A DNA stretch of 45,203 nt from Saccharothrix sp. ST-888 (GTDB taxonomy: Bacteria; Actinomycetota; Actinomycetes; Streptomycetales; Streptomycetaceae): NCBI RefSeq assembly GCF_000955975.1, contig NZ_JYJF01000053.1, positions 1 to 45,203 on the forward strand. Direction: 5' to 3'. Position 1 is the first letter of the stretch. Each line of letters begins with the position of its first letter. The translations under genes and the position numbers were made by a program. Shown here piece after piece: positions 36,490 through 44,408 of the stretch. The notes beneath the pieces were generated by a model, which did not search any database, was not told the origin of the DNA, and saw only the letters and a program-made list of their open reading frames with translations.

Positions 36490-37844
36490 GCGTGCACCTC
36501 CCTCTCGGTGGCGGACGGGTGGGCGTGGGGCCGGTCGGCCCAGACGGTGGCGGCGGCCGGGTCGAAGGGGCAGCGCCGCTCGGCGAGGTGCTGCTCGTAC
36601 TCGGCGCGGAAGTACTGGAGCGAGGAGGCGATCGGGCTGGCTGCACCGTCGCCCAGGGCGCAGAAGGACTTGCCGTTGATGTTGTCGGCGATGTCGAGGA
36701 GCTTCTCCAGATCGCCGTCGACGCCCTGGCCCGCCTCGATCCGCCTGAGCAACTGGACCAGCCAGTACGTCCCTTCGCGGCACGGGGTGCACTTGCCGCA
36801 GGACTCGTGGGCGTAGAACTCGGTCCAGCGGGTGACCGCCCGGACCACGCAGGTGGTCTCGTCGAAGATCTGCAGCGCCTTGGTGCCGAGCATCGAGCCC
36901 GCCGCGCCGACGCCCTCGTAGTCGAGCGGGACGTCCAGGTGCTCGTCGGTGAACATCGGCGTCGAGGAGCCGCCCGGGGTCCAGAACTTGAGCCGGTGCC
37001 CGGCCCGCACTCCCCCGCTGACCTCCAGCAGCTGGCGCAGGGTGATGCCGAGCGGCGCCTCGTACTGTCCGGGGTTGGTGACGTGCCCGGAGAGCGAGTA
37101 GAGCGTGAAGCCGGGGGACTTCTCGGTGCCGAGCGCCTTGAACCAGTCCTTGCCGCGCACCAGGATCGGCGGCACCGAGGCGATCGACTCGACGTTGTTG
37201 ACCACCGTCGGGCAGGCGTAGAGGCCGGCGATGGCCGGGAACGGCGGCCGCAGGCGCGGTTGGCCCCGGCGGCCCTCCAGCGAGTCCAGCAGCGCCGTCT
37301 CCTCGCCGCAGATGTACGCTCCGGCGCCCGCGTGCACGGTGATGTCCAGGTCGATCCCGGAGTCGAGGATGTTCCGGCCCAGGTACCCGGCGTCGTACGC
37401 CTCGGCCACGGCCGCGTGCAGCCGGCGCAGGACCGGGACGACCTCGCCGCGCAGGTAGATGAAGGCGTGGTCGCAGCGGATCGCGTACGAGGCGATGATC
37501 ATGCCCTCGATCAGCGAGTGCGGGTTGGCGAAGAGCAGCGGGATGTCCTTGCAGGTGCCCGGCTCGGACTCGTCGGCGTTGACCACCAGGTAGTGCGGCT
37601 TGCCGTCGTTCTGCGGGATGAACTGCCACTTCATGCCGGTCGGGAAGCCGGCGCCGCCGCGGCCGCGCAGCCCGGAGTCCTTGACCAGCGCGATCACGTC
37701 GTCCGGCGGCATGGCCAGGGCGGCCCGCAGGCCCTGGTAGCCGTCGTGGCGGCGGTAGGTGGCCAGGCTGTAGGGACGCGCGTCGTCCCAGCAGGCCGAG
37801 AGTACCGGCGAGAGCAGCTTCTCGGCCGGCTCCACGGAGGTCAT
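36486..37844 (-). CDS. nuoF: NADH-quinone oxidoreductase subunit F
   Basis: 452 residues. This is the NADH- and FMN-binding subunit where electrons enter complex I. GRGGAGFPTGMKW (61-73) contacts FMN. YLVVNADESEPGTCKD and the stretch around ICGEETALLDSLEGRRGQPR belong to the nucleotide fold. Cluster N3 is held by CGKCTPC at Cys349, 352 and 355 and a cysteine near 395. The ATG shares one base with the nuoE stop (TGATG). Confidence 0.97.
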   Translation of the reverse strand: MTSVEPAEKLLSPVLSACWDDARPYSLATYRRHDGYQGLRAALAMPPDDVIALVKDSGLRGRGGAGFPTGMKWQFIPQNDGKPHYLVVNADESEPGTCKDIPLLFANPHSLIEGMIIASYAIRCDHAFIYLRGEVVPVLRRLHAAVAEAYDAGYLGRNILDSGIDLDITVHAGAGAYICGEETALLDSLEGRRGQPRLRPPFPAIAGLYACPTVVNNVESIASVPPILVRGKDWFKALGTEKSPGFTLYSLSGHVTNPGQYEAPLGITLRQLLEVSGGVRAGHRLKFWTPGGSSTPMFTDEHLDVPLDYEGVGAAGSMLGTKALQIFDETTCVVRAVTRWTEFYAHESCGKCTPCREGTYWLVQLLRRIEAGQGVDGDLEKLLDIADNINGKSFCALGDGAASPIASSLQYFRAEYEQHLAERRCPFDPAAATVWADRPHAHPSATEREVHA

Positions 37845-38596
37845 CACGCGTCCGTCCCTTCGTGCCGGGGGGAGACCACCTTGGTCCCCGAAGTACCGGG
37901 CAGCGCCTCGCCCCTGGCGAGCCTCAGCCCCGCCAGCGAGGGCGCGCCGCCCGCGCCGGACTCGTCCACCGCGCCGTCCCGCTCGTCGGGGAAGCCGGCC
38001 AGCATGCGCGCGGTCTCCTTGAAACTGCACAGCCGGGCGCCCCGGGTCGGCCGCACCTCGCGGCCCTCGCGCAGCTGGTCCACCAACTGCCGTGCGCTCT
38101 CGGGGGTCTGGTTGTCGAAGAACTCCCAGTTGACCATCACCACGGGGGCGTAGTCGCAGGCCGCGTTGCACTCGATGTGCTCGATCGAGACCTCGCCGTC
38201 CTCGGTGGTCTCGTTGTTCTCGATCCCGAGGTGCTGCTTGAGTTCGGCGAAGATCTGGTCGCCGCCGAGCACCGCGCAGAGCGTGTTGGTGCAGACGCCG
38301 ACGTGGTACGTCCCCGCCGGGCGGCGCCGGTACATCGTGTAGAACGTGGCGACCGCGCTGACCTCGGCGGTGGTGAGCTCCAACTGCTCGGCGCAGAACC
38401 GGATCCCGGTCGCGCTGACGTAGCCCTCCTCGGCCTGCACCAGGTGCAGCAGCGGGAGCAGGGCGGAGCGGACGACGGGGTAGCGGGCGATCAGCTCGCG
38501 CGCGTCCGCCGCCAGCCGGTCGTGCACCTGGGGCGGGTACGGCCTGGCCGGCAGCGCCGGCAGTCCGAGTTCGACACTGCCTGGAGAGTTGCTCAC
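37844..38596 (-). CDS. nuoE: NADH-quinone oxidoreductase subunit E
   Basis: 250 residues. The thioredoxin-like domain binds [2Fe-2S] cluster N1a through Cys102, 107, 143 and 147 (CTNTLC and CNAACD). About 80 residues beyond the usual domain end form a polar Gly/Ala/Arg-rich tail, as often seen in actinobacteria. The start GTG 38596 overlaps the nuoD stop by four bases, and the stop overlaps nuoF by one. Confidence 0.96.
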   Translation of the reverse strand: MSNSPGSVELGLPALPARPYPPQVHDRLAADARELIARYPVVRSALLPLLHLVQAEEGYVSATGIRFCAEQLELTTAEVSAVATFYTMYRRRPAGTYHVGVCTNTLCAVLGGDQIFAELKQHLGIENNETTEDGEVSIEHIECNAACDYAPVVMVNWEFFDNQTPESARQLVDQLREGREVRPTRGARLCSFKETARMLAGFPDERDGAVDESGAGGAPSLAGLRLARGEALPGTSGTKVVSPRHEGTDA

Positions 38597-39936
38597 CGGT
38601 CCACGCCTCCCATCACCGGGTCGATCCCGGCCACCGCGACGATCACGTCGGCCACCTGGCCGCCCTCGCACATCGCCGCCATCGACTGCAGGTTGGTGAA
38701 CGAGGGATCGCGGAAGTGGACGCGGTACGGCCGCGTGCCGCCGTCGCTCACCACGTGCACCCCGAGCTCGCCCTTGGGCGACTCGACCGCCGCGTACGCC
38801 TGTCCGACCGGGACCCGGAAGCCCTCCGTCACCAGCTTGAAGTGGTGGATCAGGGCCTCCATCGAGGTACCCATGATGTTGCGGATGTGGTCCAGCGAGT
38901 TGCCCATCCCGTCCGGCCCGACGGCCAGTTGGGCGGGCCAGGCGATCTTCTTGTCGGCGACCATCACCGGTCCCGGCCGCAGCCGGTCCAGGCACTGCTC
39001 GACGATCCGCAGCGACTGCCGCATCTCCTCCAGCCGGATCAGGAACCGTCCGAAGGAGTCGGCGCTCTCCGCGACCGCGACCTCGAAGTCGTAGTTCTGG
39101 TAGCCGCAGTAGGGGTCGGACTTGCGCAGGTCGTGCGGCAGGCCGGTGGCCCGCAGGATCGGTCCGGTGGCGCCGAGTGCGAGGCAGCCGGGCAGGTCGA
39201 GGAAGCCGACGTCCACCAGGCGGGCCTTGAACACCGGGTTGCCGGTGGCGAGTTTGTCGTACTCGTGCATCCGCGAACGCAGCAGCTTGACCGCCTCGCG
39301 GATCTGGTCGACGGCTCCGGGCGGCAGGTCCTGGGCGACGCCGCCGGGACGGACGTACGCGTGGTTCATCCGCAGGCCGGTGACCAGCTCGAAGACGTCC
39401 AGCACGACTTCGCGGTCCCGGAAGCCGTAGATCATCAGGGTGGTGGAGCCGATCTCCATGCCGCCGGTGGCCAGGCAGACCAGGTGCGAGGAGATCCGGT
39501 TCAGCTCCATCATCAACACCCGGATGACATCGGCCCGTTCGGGGATGTCGCCGGTGATGCCGAGCAGCTTCTCGACGGCCAGGCAGTACGCGGTCTCGTT
39601 GAACAGCGGGGTCAGGTAGTCCATCCGGGTCACGAAGGTGGTGCCCTGGACCCAGTTGCGGAACTCCATGTTCTTCTCGATGCCGGTGTGCAGGTAGCCG
39701 ATGCCGCAGCGGGCCTCCTTCACCGTCTCGCCGTCGATCTCCAGGATCAGCCGCAACACCCCGTGGGTGGACGGGTGCTGGGGACCCATGTTCACGATGA
39801 TGCGCTCGTCGTCGGCGCGCGCCGCGGCCTCGACCACCTCGCCCCAGTCGCCACCGGTGACGGTGAAGACCCGGCCCTCGGTGGTCTCCCGGGACGCCGC
39901 CTCGTACTCGGCCCCGTGCTCAGATTGGATTGGCAT
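38593..39936 (-). CDS. nuoD: NADH-quinone oxidoreductase subunit D
   Basis: 447 residues, the 49-kDa subunit that lines the quinone pocket with NuoB. MGPQHPSTHGVLRL contains the quinone-contacting histidine loop. GIGYLHTGIEKNMEFRNW and the C-terminal PVMGGVDR are diagnostic. About 40 residues before the domain are polar and variable. The ATG shares one base with the nuoC stop. Confidence 0.97.
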   Translation of the reverse strand: MPIQSEHGAEYEAASRETTEGRVFTVTGGDWGEVVEAAARADDERIIVNMGPQHPSTHGVLRLILEIDGETVKEARCGIGYLHTGIEKNMEFRNWVQGTTFVTRMDYLTPLFNETAYCLAVEKLLGITGDIPERADVIRVLMMELNRISSHLVCLATGGMEIGSTTLMIYGFRDREVVLDVFELVTGLRMNHAYVRPGGVAQDLPPGAVDQIREAVKLLRSRMHEYDKLATGNPVFKARLVDVGFLDLPGCLALGATGPILRATGLPHDLRKSDPYCGYQNYDFEVAVAESADSFGRFLIRLEEMRQSLRIVEQCLDRLRPGPVMVADKKIAWPAQLAVGPDGMGNSLDHIRNIMGTSMEALIHHFKLVTEGFRVPVGQAYAAVESPKGELGVHVVSDGGTRPYRVHFRDPSFTNLQSMAAMCEGGQVADVIVAVAGIDPVMGGVDR

Positions 39937-40646
39937 CAGCTGTACGACCTCCGCTGGTCGGGCGCCGGGATCTGGGCGCCCTTGTACTCGACGGGGATGC
40001 CGCCGAGCGGGTAGTCCTTGCGCTGCGGGTGGCCCAGCCAGTCGTCCGGCATCATGATCCGGGTCAGTGCCGGATGCCCCTCGAAGACCAGGCCGAAGAA
40101 GTCGTACGCCTCGCGCTCGTGCCAGTCGTTGGTCGGGTAGACGCTGACCACGGACGGGATCCGCGGGTCGGCGTCCGGGGCGCTGACCTCCAGCCGCAGC
40201 AGGCGGCCGTGGGTGATCGAGCGCAGCTGGTACACCGCGTGCAGCTCGCGCCCGCTGTCGTGCGGGTAGTGCACCCCGCTCACGCCGAGGCAGAGCTCGT
40301 AGCGCAGCGCCGGGTCGTCGCGCAGGGTGCGGACGGCCGTCAGCAGGTGCTCCCGGGCGATGTGGAAGGTGAGTTCGGCCCGGTCCACGACGGTCTTCCC
40401 GATCACCGCCGCCGGGTCGAGCCCCTGCTCCTCCAGCGCGCCCTCGAACTCGTCGGCCACCTCGTCGAAACCGTGCCCGTACGGGCGGCTGCTCGCGGGC
40501 GGCAGCGCGATCGGGGCGGTCAGCCCGCCGAAGCCGGAGGTGTCACCGGTGCCCTTGGCGCCGAACATGCCCTGCCGCCTGCCGATCACCTCGACCGGGA
40601 GTTCCGTGCGGGTGGCGGGGACGCGCTCCTCGGGGGTCTCGCTCAT
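39936..40646 (-). CDS. nuoC: NADH-quinone oxidoreductase subunit C
   Basis: 236 residues, 30-kDa subunit. The conserved block is VSVYPTNDWHEREAYDFFGL, then HPALTRIMMPDDWLGHPQRK. An N-terminal Gly/Pro-rich segment of about 70 residues is typical of streptomycete NuoC. It is a separate protein, not fused to NuoD as in E. coli. The ATG overlaps the nuoB stop by four bases. Confidence 0.97.
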   Translation of the reverse strand: MSETPEERVPATRTELPVEVIGRRQGMFGAKGTGDTSGFGGLTAPIALPPASSRPYGHGFDEVADEFEGALEEQGLDPAAVIGKTVVDRAELTFHIAREHLLTAVRTLRDDPALRYELCLGVSGVHYPHDSGRELHAVYQLRSITHGRLLRLEVSAPDADPRIPSVVSVYPTNDWHEREAYDFFGLVFEGHPALTRIMMPDDWLGHPQRKDYPLGGIPVEYKGAQIPAPDQRRSYS

Positions 40647-41197
40647 CGCAGCAGCCCCCGCATCTCGCTCGTCGGGACGGCGTGCAGGGCGATCTCCTCG
40701 GCCTGCTCCTCGGCGCGGAGCCGGTGCACCCCGAGCTTCTCGTGCTGGATCTTGTCGTGCAGCTTGAGGATCGCGTCCATCAGCATCTCCGGGCGGGGCG
40801 GACAGCCCGGCAGGTAGATGTCCACGGGGACGATGTGGTCGACGCCCTGGACGATCGCGTAGTTGTTGAACATCCCGCCCGAGGAGGCGCAGACGCCCAT
40901 CGAGATGACCCACTTCGGATTGGCCATCTGGTCGTACACCTGGCGCAGCACCGGGGCCATCTTCTGGCTCACCCGCCCGGCCACGATCATCAGATCGGCC
41001 TGCCGGGGCGAACCCCGGAAGACCTCCATGCCGAACCGGGCCAGGTCGTAGCGGCCGGCTCCGGTGGTCATCATCTCGATCGCGCAGCAGGCCAGTCCGA
41101 AGGTGGCCGGGAAGAGCGAGGCTTTGCGCACCCACCCCGCCGCGGTCTCCACACTGGTGAGCAGAAAGCCGCCCGGCAGCTTCTCCTCGATACCCAT
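40643..41197 (-). CDS. nuoB: NADH-quinone oxidoreductase subunit B
   Basis: 184 residues. It holds cluster N2, the last donor to quinone, through the tandem Cys37-Cys38 and Cys103 and Cys132. FGLACCAIEMM, GVCASSGGMFNNYAI and LPGCPPRPEM are all intact. The ATG lies 62 bases after nuoA, with a small hairpin in that gap. Confidence 0.97.
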   Translation of the reverse strand: MGIEEKLPGGFLLTSVETAAGWVRKASLFPATFGLACCAIEMMTTGAGRYDLARFGMEVFRGSPRQADLMIVAGRVSQKMAPVLRQVYDQMANPKWVISMGVCASSGGMFNNYAIVQGVDHIVPVDIYLPGCPPRPEMLMDAILKLHDKIQHEKLGVHRLRAEEQAEEIALHAVPTSEMRGLLR

Positions 41198-41236
41198 CAG
41201 ATCCCTCTCAGTCTTCTCAAGTCCGGCGGCTTGTCC

Positions 41237-41254
41237 CCCCGTTCACAAACGGGG
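41237..41254 (-). promoter_or_regulatory. Perfect hairpin in the nuoA-nuoB gap
   Basis: CCCCGTT and AACGGGG form an exact seven-pair stem with a four-base loop, six bases after the nuoA stop and 40 bases before nuoB. There is no T run, so it is more likely an RNA-stability or processing element than a strong terminator. This is the only gap over 60 bases within the operon. Confidence 0.5.
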
Positions 41255-41259
41255 TCGGG

Positions 41260-41619
41260 TCAGTCCCACTCCAGACCGCCGCGCCGCCAGACGTAGGCGT
41301 ACGCGACGAAGACGGTGGCGATGAACAGGAGCATCTCGACCAGCCCGAAGATCCCCAGGGCGTCGAAGCTGACCGCCCACGGGTAGAGGAAGACGATCTC
41401 GATGTCGAAGACGATGAAGAGCATCGCCGTCAGGTAGTACTTGATCGGGAACCGACCGCCGCCCACCGGCTGCGGGGTCGGTTCGATGCCGCACTCGTAC
41501 GCCTCCAACTTGGCCCGGTTGTACCGCTTGGGGCCGGTCAGCGAGGCCATCACGACGGAACCGACCGCGAACGCCGCCGCGATGGCACCGAGTACGAGGA
41601 TCGGCGCGTAGGCATTCAT
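41260..41619 (-). CDS. nuoA: NADH-quinone oxidoreductase subunit A
   Basis: 119 residues with three membrane helices. KLEAYECGIEPTPQPVGGGR carries the conserved cysteine loop and YYLTAMLFIVFDIEIVFLYP the acidic helix of this subunit. It is the first gene of the fourteen-gene nuo operon for proton-pumping NADH:menaquinone oxidoreductase. ATG 41619 is preceded by GGAGGGAGCGG. The longer frame to 41892 would run over the Rex-like site and is rejected. Confidence 0.96.
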   Translation of the reverse strand: MNAYAPILVLGAIAAAFAVGSVVMASLTGPKRYNRAKLEAYECGIEPTPQPVGGGRFPIKYYLTAMLFIVFDIEIVFLYPWAVSFDALGIFGLVEMLLFIATVFVAYAYVWRRGGLEWD

Positions 41620-41717
41620 AGCCCCCGCTCCCTCCGTCCAGTCGTCCTTGACTGCAGATCGGAAACGACGGGTCACACTCTGGTGAACCCGTGATCCGGT
41701 TCCCGGGATCCACCTCA

Positions 41718-41733
41718 TGTGAGGCAGTTCACA
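41718..41733. promoter_or_regulatory. Rex operator-like site upstream of nuoA
   Basis: TGTGAGGCAGTTCACA matches the Rex consensus TGTGAACNNNTTCACA at 11 of 13 defined positions, including both outer half-sites. Rex is the NADH/NAD-sensing repressor known to control nuo in Streptomyces coelicolor. The site lies about 100 bases before the nuoA ATG. Confidence 0.8.
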
Positions 41734-41750
41734 AAGCCTGGATCGAGCGC

Positions 41751-41756
41751 ATCCTA
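41751..41756 (-). promoter_or_regulatory. Candidate -10 box for nuoA
   Basis: TAGGAT on the minus strand. If used, transcription would begin near 41744, so the Rex-like site would be centred near +18 and the two CRP-like dyads near -33 and -66. No convincing -35 box is seen, as expected for an activator-dependent promoter. Tentative. Confidence 0.3.
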
Positions 41757-41767
41757 TGCCCGTCGGC

Positions 41768-41817
41768 TTGTGATCTGCGACACGCAGTTCCCGACGATCT
41801 TTGTGATCTACGCCACC
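41768..41817. promoter_or_regulatory. Two direct copies of a CRP-like dyad
   Basis: TTGTGATCTGCGACAC (41768-41783) and TTGTGATCTACGCCAC (41801-41816) agree at 14 of 16 bases and are 33 bases apart, three helical turns. Each begins with TGTGA and ends in a degenerate TCACA half, the layout TGTGA-N6-TCACA of CRP/GlxR-family sites. Confidence 0.55.
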
Positions 41818-41825
41818 TGACAAAC

Positions 41826-41841
41826 GATCGCCAAGGCGATC
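41826..41841. promoter_or_regulatory. Perfect palindrome GATCGCC-AA-GGCGATC
   Basis: Seven-base arms around AA, nine bases from the second CRP-like dyad. It fits no operator consensus I know. It may belong to the nuo control region or be a small hairpin. Confidence 0.4.
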
Positions 41842-41983
41842 AAGCCACGATTCATCAACGCAACGAAGGCAAATGGACACATTCCGTCGCATTCTTCTGT
41901 GAAGCGACTGGTCAGGGGCATCCGCCTATATCAATGATGCAGCTTCCATCGCAAATTCCACGGCTTCATGTTGACGTGATAGA

Positions 41984-42012
41984 GGGGCTCACCCTCCAGG
42001 GTGGACGGCCCC
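41984..42012 (-). terminator. Stem-loop after the EamA gene
   Basis: CACCCT-CC-AGGGTG (41990-42003) is enclosed by GGGGC (41984-41988) and GCCCC (42008-42012), giving an interrupted stem about 127 bases after the EamA stop. No T run follows. It may insulate the nuo promoter from upstream transcription. Confidence 0.35.
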
Positions 42013-42138
42013 GAACACCCGCTTGACCTTTCGTTCACAAGCTCACGAGGAGCCGACCCCCGGCCCACCGGAAGCGGGCCTCCCGGGCGTCCCACGCCGG
42101 CCGCTGCGAGGGCCGGTTCGCTCGGTGGGCGGGTTCGT

Positions 42139-43029
42139 TCAGCGGGCGCCGCCGCCCGTACCCGCCCGGCGGCCCCACTCGGTGCCCACGAGTACCAGGG
42201 CCCCGCCGAGCAGGGCGAGCGGGGCGAGCCGGTCGCCGCCCAGGGTGGTGCCGAAGGCGGCGGCCCAGAGCGGCTCGGTGCCGAGCAGCAGGCTGACCCG
42301 CGAGGGCGAGGTGGCCCGCACCGCCCACATCTGGACGAAGAACGCGAACAGCGTGCAGAGCAGGGACAGGTGCAGCAGGTACGCCCACTGCACCGGCCCG
42401 AACCCGGCCGCCACGGCGAGCGCGGACGGCCCGGCGAAGAGCGAGGCAACCGCGAAGACCGCGCCTGCGGCGGCGAGTTGGACCCAGGTGAGGGCGAGCG
42501 AGTCGGTGGCCGCGATGGCCTTGGTGCGGGACATGGTGAGGACGTGGACGGTCCGCACCAGGGCCGCGCCGAGCACCAGCAGGTCCCCCGCGCCCGGCGC
42601 CTGGAATCCGCCGCCGGTCAGCAGGGCGACGCCGAGCACCGAGAGTCCGGCGGCCCCGAGGAAGGACCACGACGGCGCGCTCCGCCGGACCGCGCCCTCG
42701 GCGAGCGGCGTGAGCACCATGGTGAGGCTGACGATCAGCCCGGCGTTGGTCGCCGAGGTGTGCACCGCGCCGTACGTCTCCAGGAGGAAGATCGCGCCGA
42801 GGATGCCGCCGAGCGCGGCCCCGCCCAGCCACTCCCGCACGGTGAGCCCGCGCAGCGCGCGGAACGCGAACAGGCCGAGCAGCGGCAGCACCAGGGCGAA
42901 GCGCAGCACCAGCACCGGCAGCACCGTCTGAGGCGTCGCCAGCTGCTTCACCACCAGGAAGCTGGACCCCCAGACCACCGCCACCGCGAGCAGGGGAAGA
43001 TCACGGACGATCGGCGGGACGGGGCGCAT
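42139..43029 (-). CDS. EamA family (drug/metabolite transporter superfamily) protein
   Basis: 296 residues with ten membrane segments in two EamA repeats. VVWGSSFLVVKQL at the N-terminus, AIFLLETYGAVHTSATNAGL in the first repeat and PSRVSLLLGTEPLWAAAFG in the second are typical. The substrate is unknown; members export amino acids or metabolites. ATG 43029 follows GGAGGG about nine bases away. The frame is open to 43218 but would be Arg-rich. It lies upstream of nuo on the same strand but is separated by 519 bases and a hairpin, so it is not part of that operon. Confidence 0.88.
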   Translation of the reverse strand: MRPVPPIVRDLPLLAVAVVWGSSFLVVKQLATPQTVLPVLVLRFALVLPLLGLFAFRALRGLTVREWLGGAALGGILGAIFLLETYGAVHTSATNAGLIVSLTMVLTPLAEGAVRRSAPSWSFLGAAGLSVLGVALLTGGGFQAPGAGDLLVLGAALVRTVHVLTMSRTKAIAATDSLALTWVQLAAAGAVFAVASLFAGPSALAVAAGFGPVQWAYLLHLSLLCTLFAFFVQMWAVRATSPSRVSLLLGTEPLWAAAFGTTLGGDRLAPLALLGGALVLVGTEWGRRAGTGGGAR

Positions 43030-43225
43030 ACGGGGTTCCCTCCGAGGCAGGCGGGGCCGAAGGCCCGTGTCGTCGGACGGCTCTGCGGCGGCGGGGGGAC
43101 ATCGTTGCGCAGAACTGCACAGATGATCAACAGCTTTTCGACCGGCGGAACCCGGCACCGCCTCAACACCCGTACGACGACGGCCCCCGATCCCCCGGGG
43201 CGTCGCCCGGCCGATCACGCGACCG

Positions 43226-44101
43226 TCAGGGCCTGCTGCTGGGCGCGGGCGCCTCCGCCGTCGGCGTGCTGCTCGGCATGGCGGTGTGCGACAGCGCGGC
43301 GATCAGCAGCACCCCGTACACGGTCCGGCTCTGCCTGGCCGCCTCGGCGACCGAGGCCGCCCTGGTACGGACCTCGGCCTGCCCGTCGAGCGCCCGGCCG
43401 ACCGCCTCGGCGGTGCGGGCGGGCGAGGTGCCGGGGGTGACCCTGAGGTCGAGCCCGGTGCCGCTGATCCGGGTCGCGTACCGGCTCATCCCCTCGGCCG
43501 GGACCCCGACGACGGGACGGCCCGCGAAGCCGGGCGCACCCCGGCCGTCCAGGGTGCCGGCCAGGACGGCGGCAACGGTGCCGCCGTCGGCCCCGCCGAG
43601 CCGAAGGGACGCGCCGGGGCGGGCGCCGATGCGCTCGGCGGTGTCGGCGTCCAGCAGCACCTCGCCGGGGGCACTCGGCCACCGGCCGTCCTTGAGCAGC
43701 TGCCAGCGCAGCGCGGGGTCGGCGGCGTTCGAGCTGACCACGGCGGCATCGTCGAGCGGACGCCCGGCCGGGGTGAGGACGCTGCCCTGTCCGACCAGCC
43801 GCAGCGCCACGGATGCCACCCCGGCCACCTGGCGGGCCCGGGCGGCGGTGTCCTCGGTCAGCGCCCCACGCCCGGCCCCGGCCCCGGTCGCGGCCCCGCC
43901 GGCGATCGCGGCCGGGGTGGCCTGGAGGTCGGCGGGGCCCACCTCGGCGGCTGCCGTCTGGCGGTAGGAGTCCGTCAGCGCCCCGCTGCCGCCGACCGAG
44001 GCGATCAGGAAGGCCACGCCCACGGCGACGGCCGTACCGGTGAGGACCAGCTGCCGGAGCTGCCCGCGGAGCTCGGCCACGGTGTACCTGTACGTCGTCA
44101 T
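43226..44101 (-). pseudogene. Truncated FtsX-type ABC permease (N-terminal part only)
   Basis: 291 codons. The first membrane helix (LVLTGTAVAVGVAFLIASVG) and the extracytoplasmic MacB-like domain are present (DLQATPAAIAGG, then GRPLDDAAVVSSNAADPALR and VVGVPAEGMSRYATRISGTG). The next helix starts with TVYGVLLIAALS but then turns into SHTAMPSSTPTAEAPAPSSR and stops. Intact relatives have about 800 residues and further membrane helices. No continuation is found in any frame downstream. No partner ATPase is adjacent. The gene is therefore probably a remnant. ATG 44101 (MTTYRYTVAELRGQLRQ) is the likely original start. A role as a short exported protein is possible but less likely. Confidence 0.65.
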
Positions 44102-44408
44102 CGTCCCTCGCGCTCGACTCTCCCGAGCGGACATCACACGCCGTCAGGACCGCTTCCCAGCCTAGGAACGGAACGCACGGCTCCCGTCAGTTCGCCGTCG
44201 GGTTCCCGGCTCACCCGGGAGAGGTACAGGGCAGCGGCCCTCTCCTCCTTGGGACTTACGGCGGCTCAGGGTCGACACCCGGCCGGCCTCCCGTTTCCCG
44301 TAGGGCACCCCCGCCCCAACCGCCCAACGCATACCGGGTGCGACCCGGGGGCATCAGTGAGTACGCCATGCCAACTGCCGTGGCACACACCCCGGGAGGG
44401 AACCCCGC
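44102..44408. other. Intergenic region between the permease remnant and the cyclophilin gene
   Basis: 307 bases, divergent promoters expected. I see CCCGG-CTCAC-CCGGG near 44207 as a small dyad and a good ribosome-binding site (CGGGAGGG) just before the cyclophilin ATG. No gene or clear -35/-10 pair is found. Confidence 0.5.

Larger units (their letters stand above)
41620..42138 (-). other. Control region of the nuo operon
   Basis: 519 bases without a credible gene, noticeably less GC rich than the flanks between about 41730 and 41990. It contains a Rex-like site, two CRP-like dyads, a separate palindrome and the hairpin after the EamA gene. The length is unusual for a streptomycete promoter region. 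Open frames crossing it lack ribosome-binding sites and have atypical composition. Confidence 0.7.

Noticed and set aside
33991..37629. 1212-codon reading of nuoG
   Set aside because: The extra 380 codons are an out-of-frame reading of nuoF; the true nuoG start is the GTG overlapping the nuoF stop.
41640..41700. GGTCACA-CTCTG-GTGAACC as a second Rex site
   Set aside because: Half-sites are in the wrong orientation for TGTGA-N6-TCACA, so it does not fit the Rex consensus.
41691..42026. 111-codon open frame on the plus strand in the nuo control region
   Set aside because: No ribosome-binding site, atypical codon third positions, and it runs over the Rex-like and CRP-like sites.
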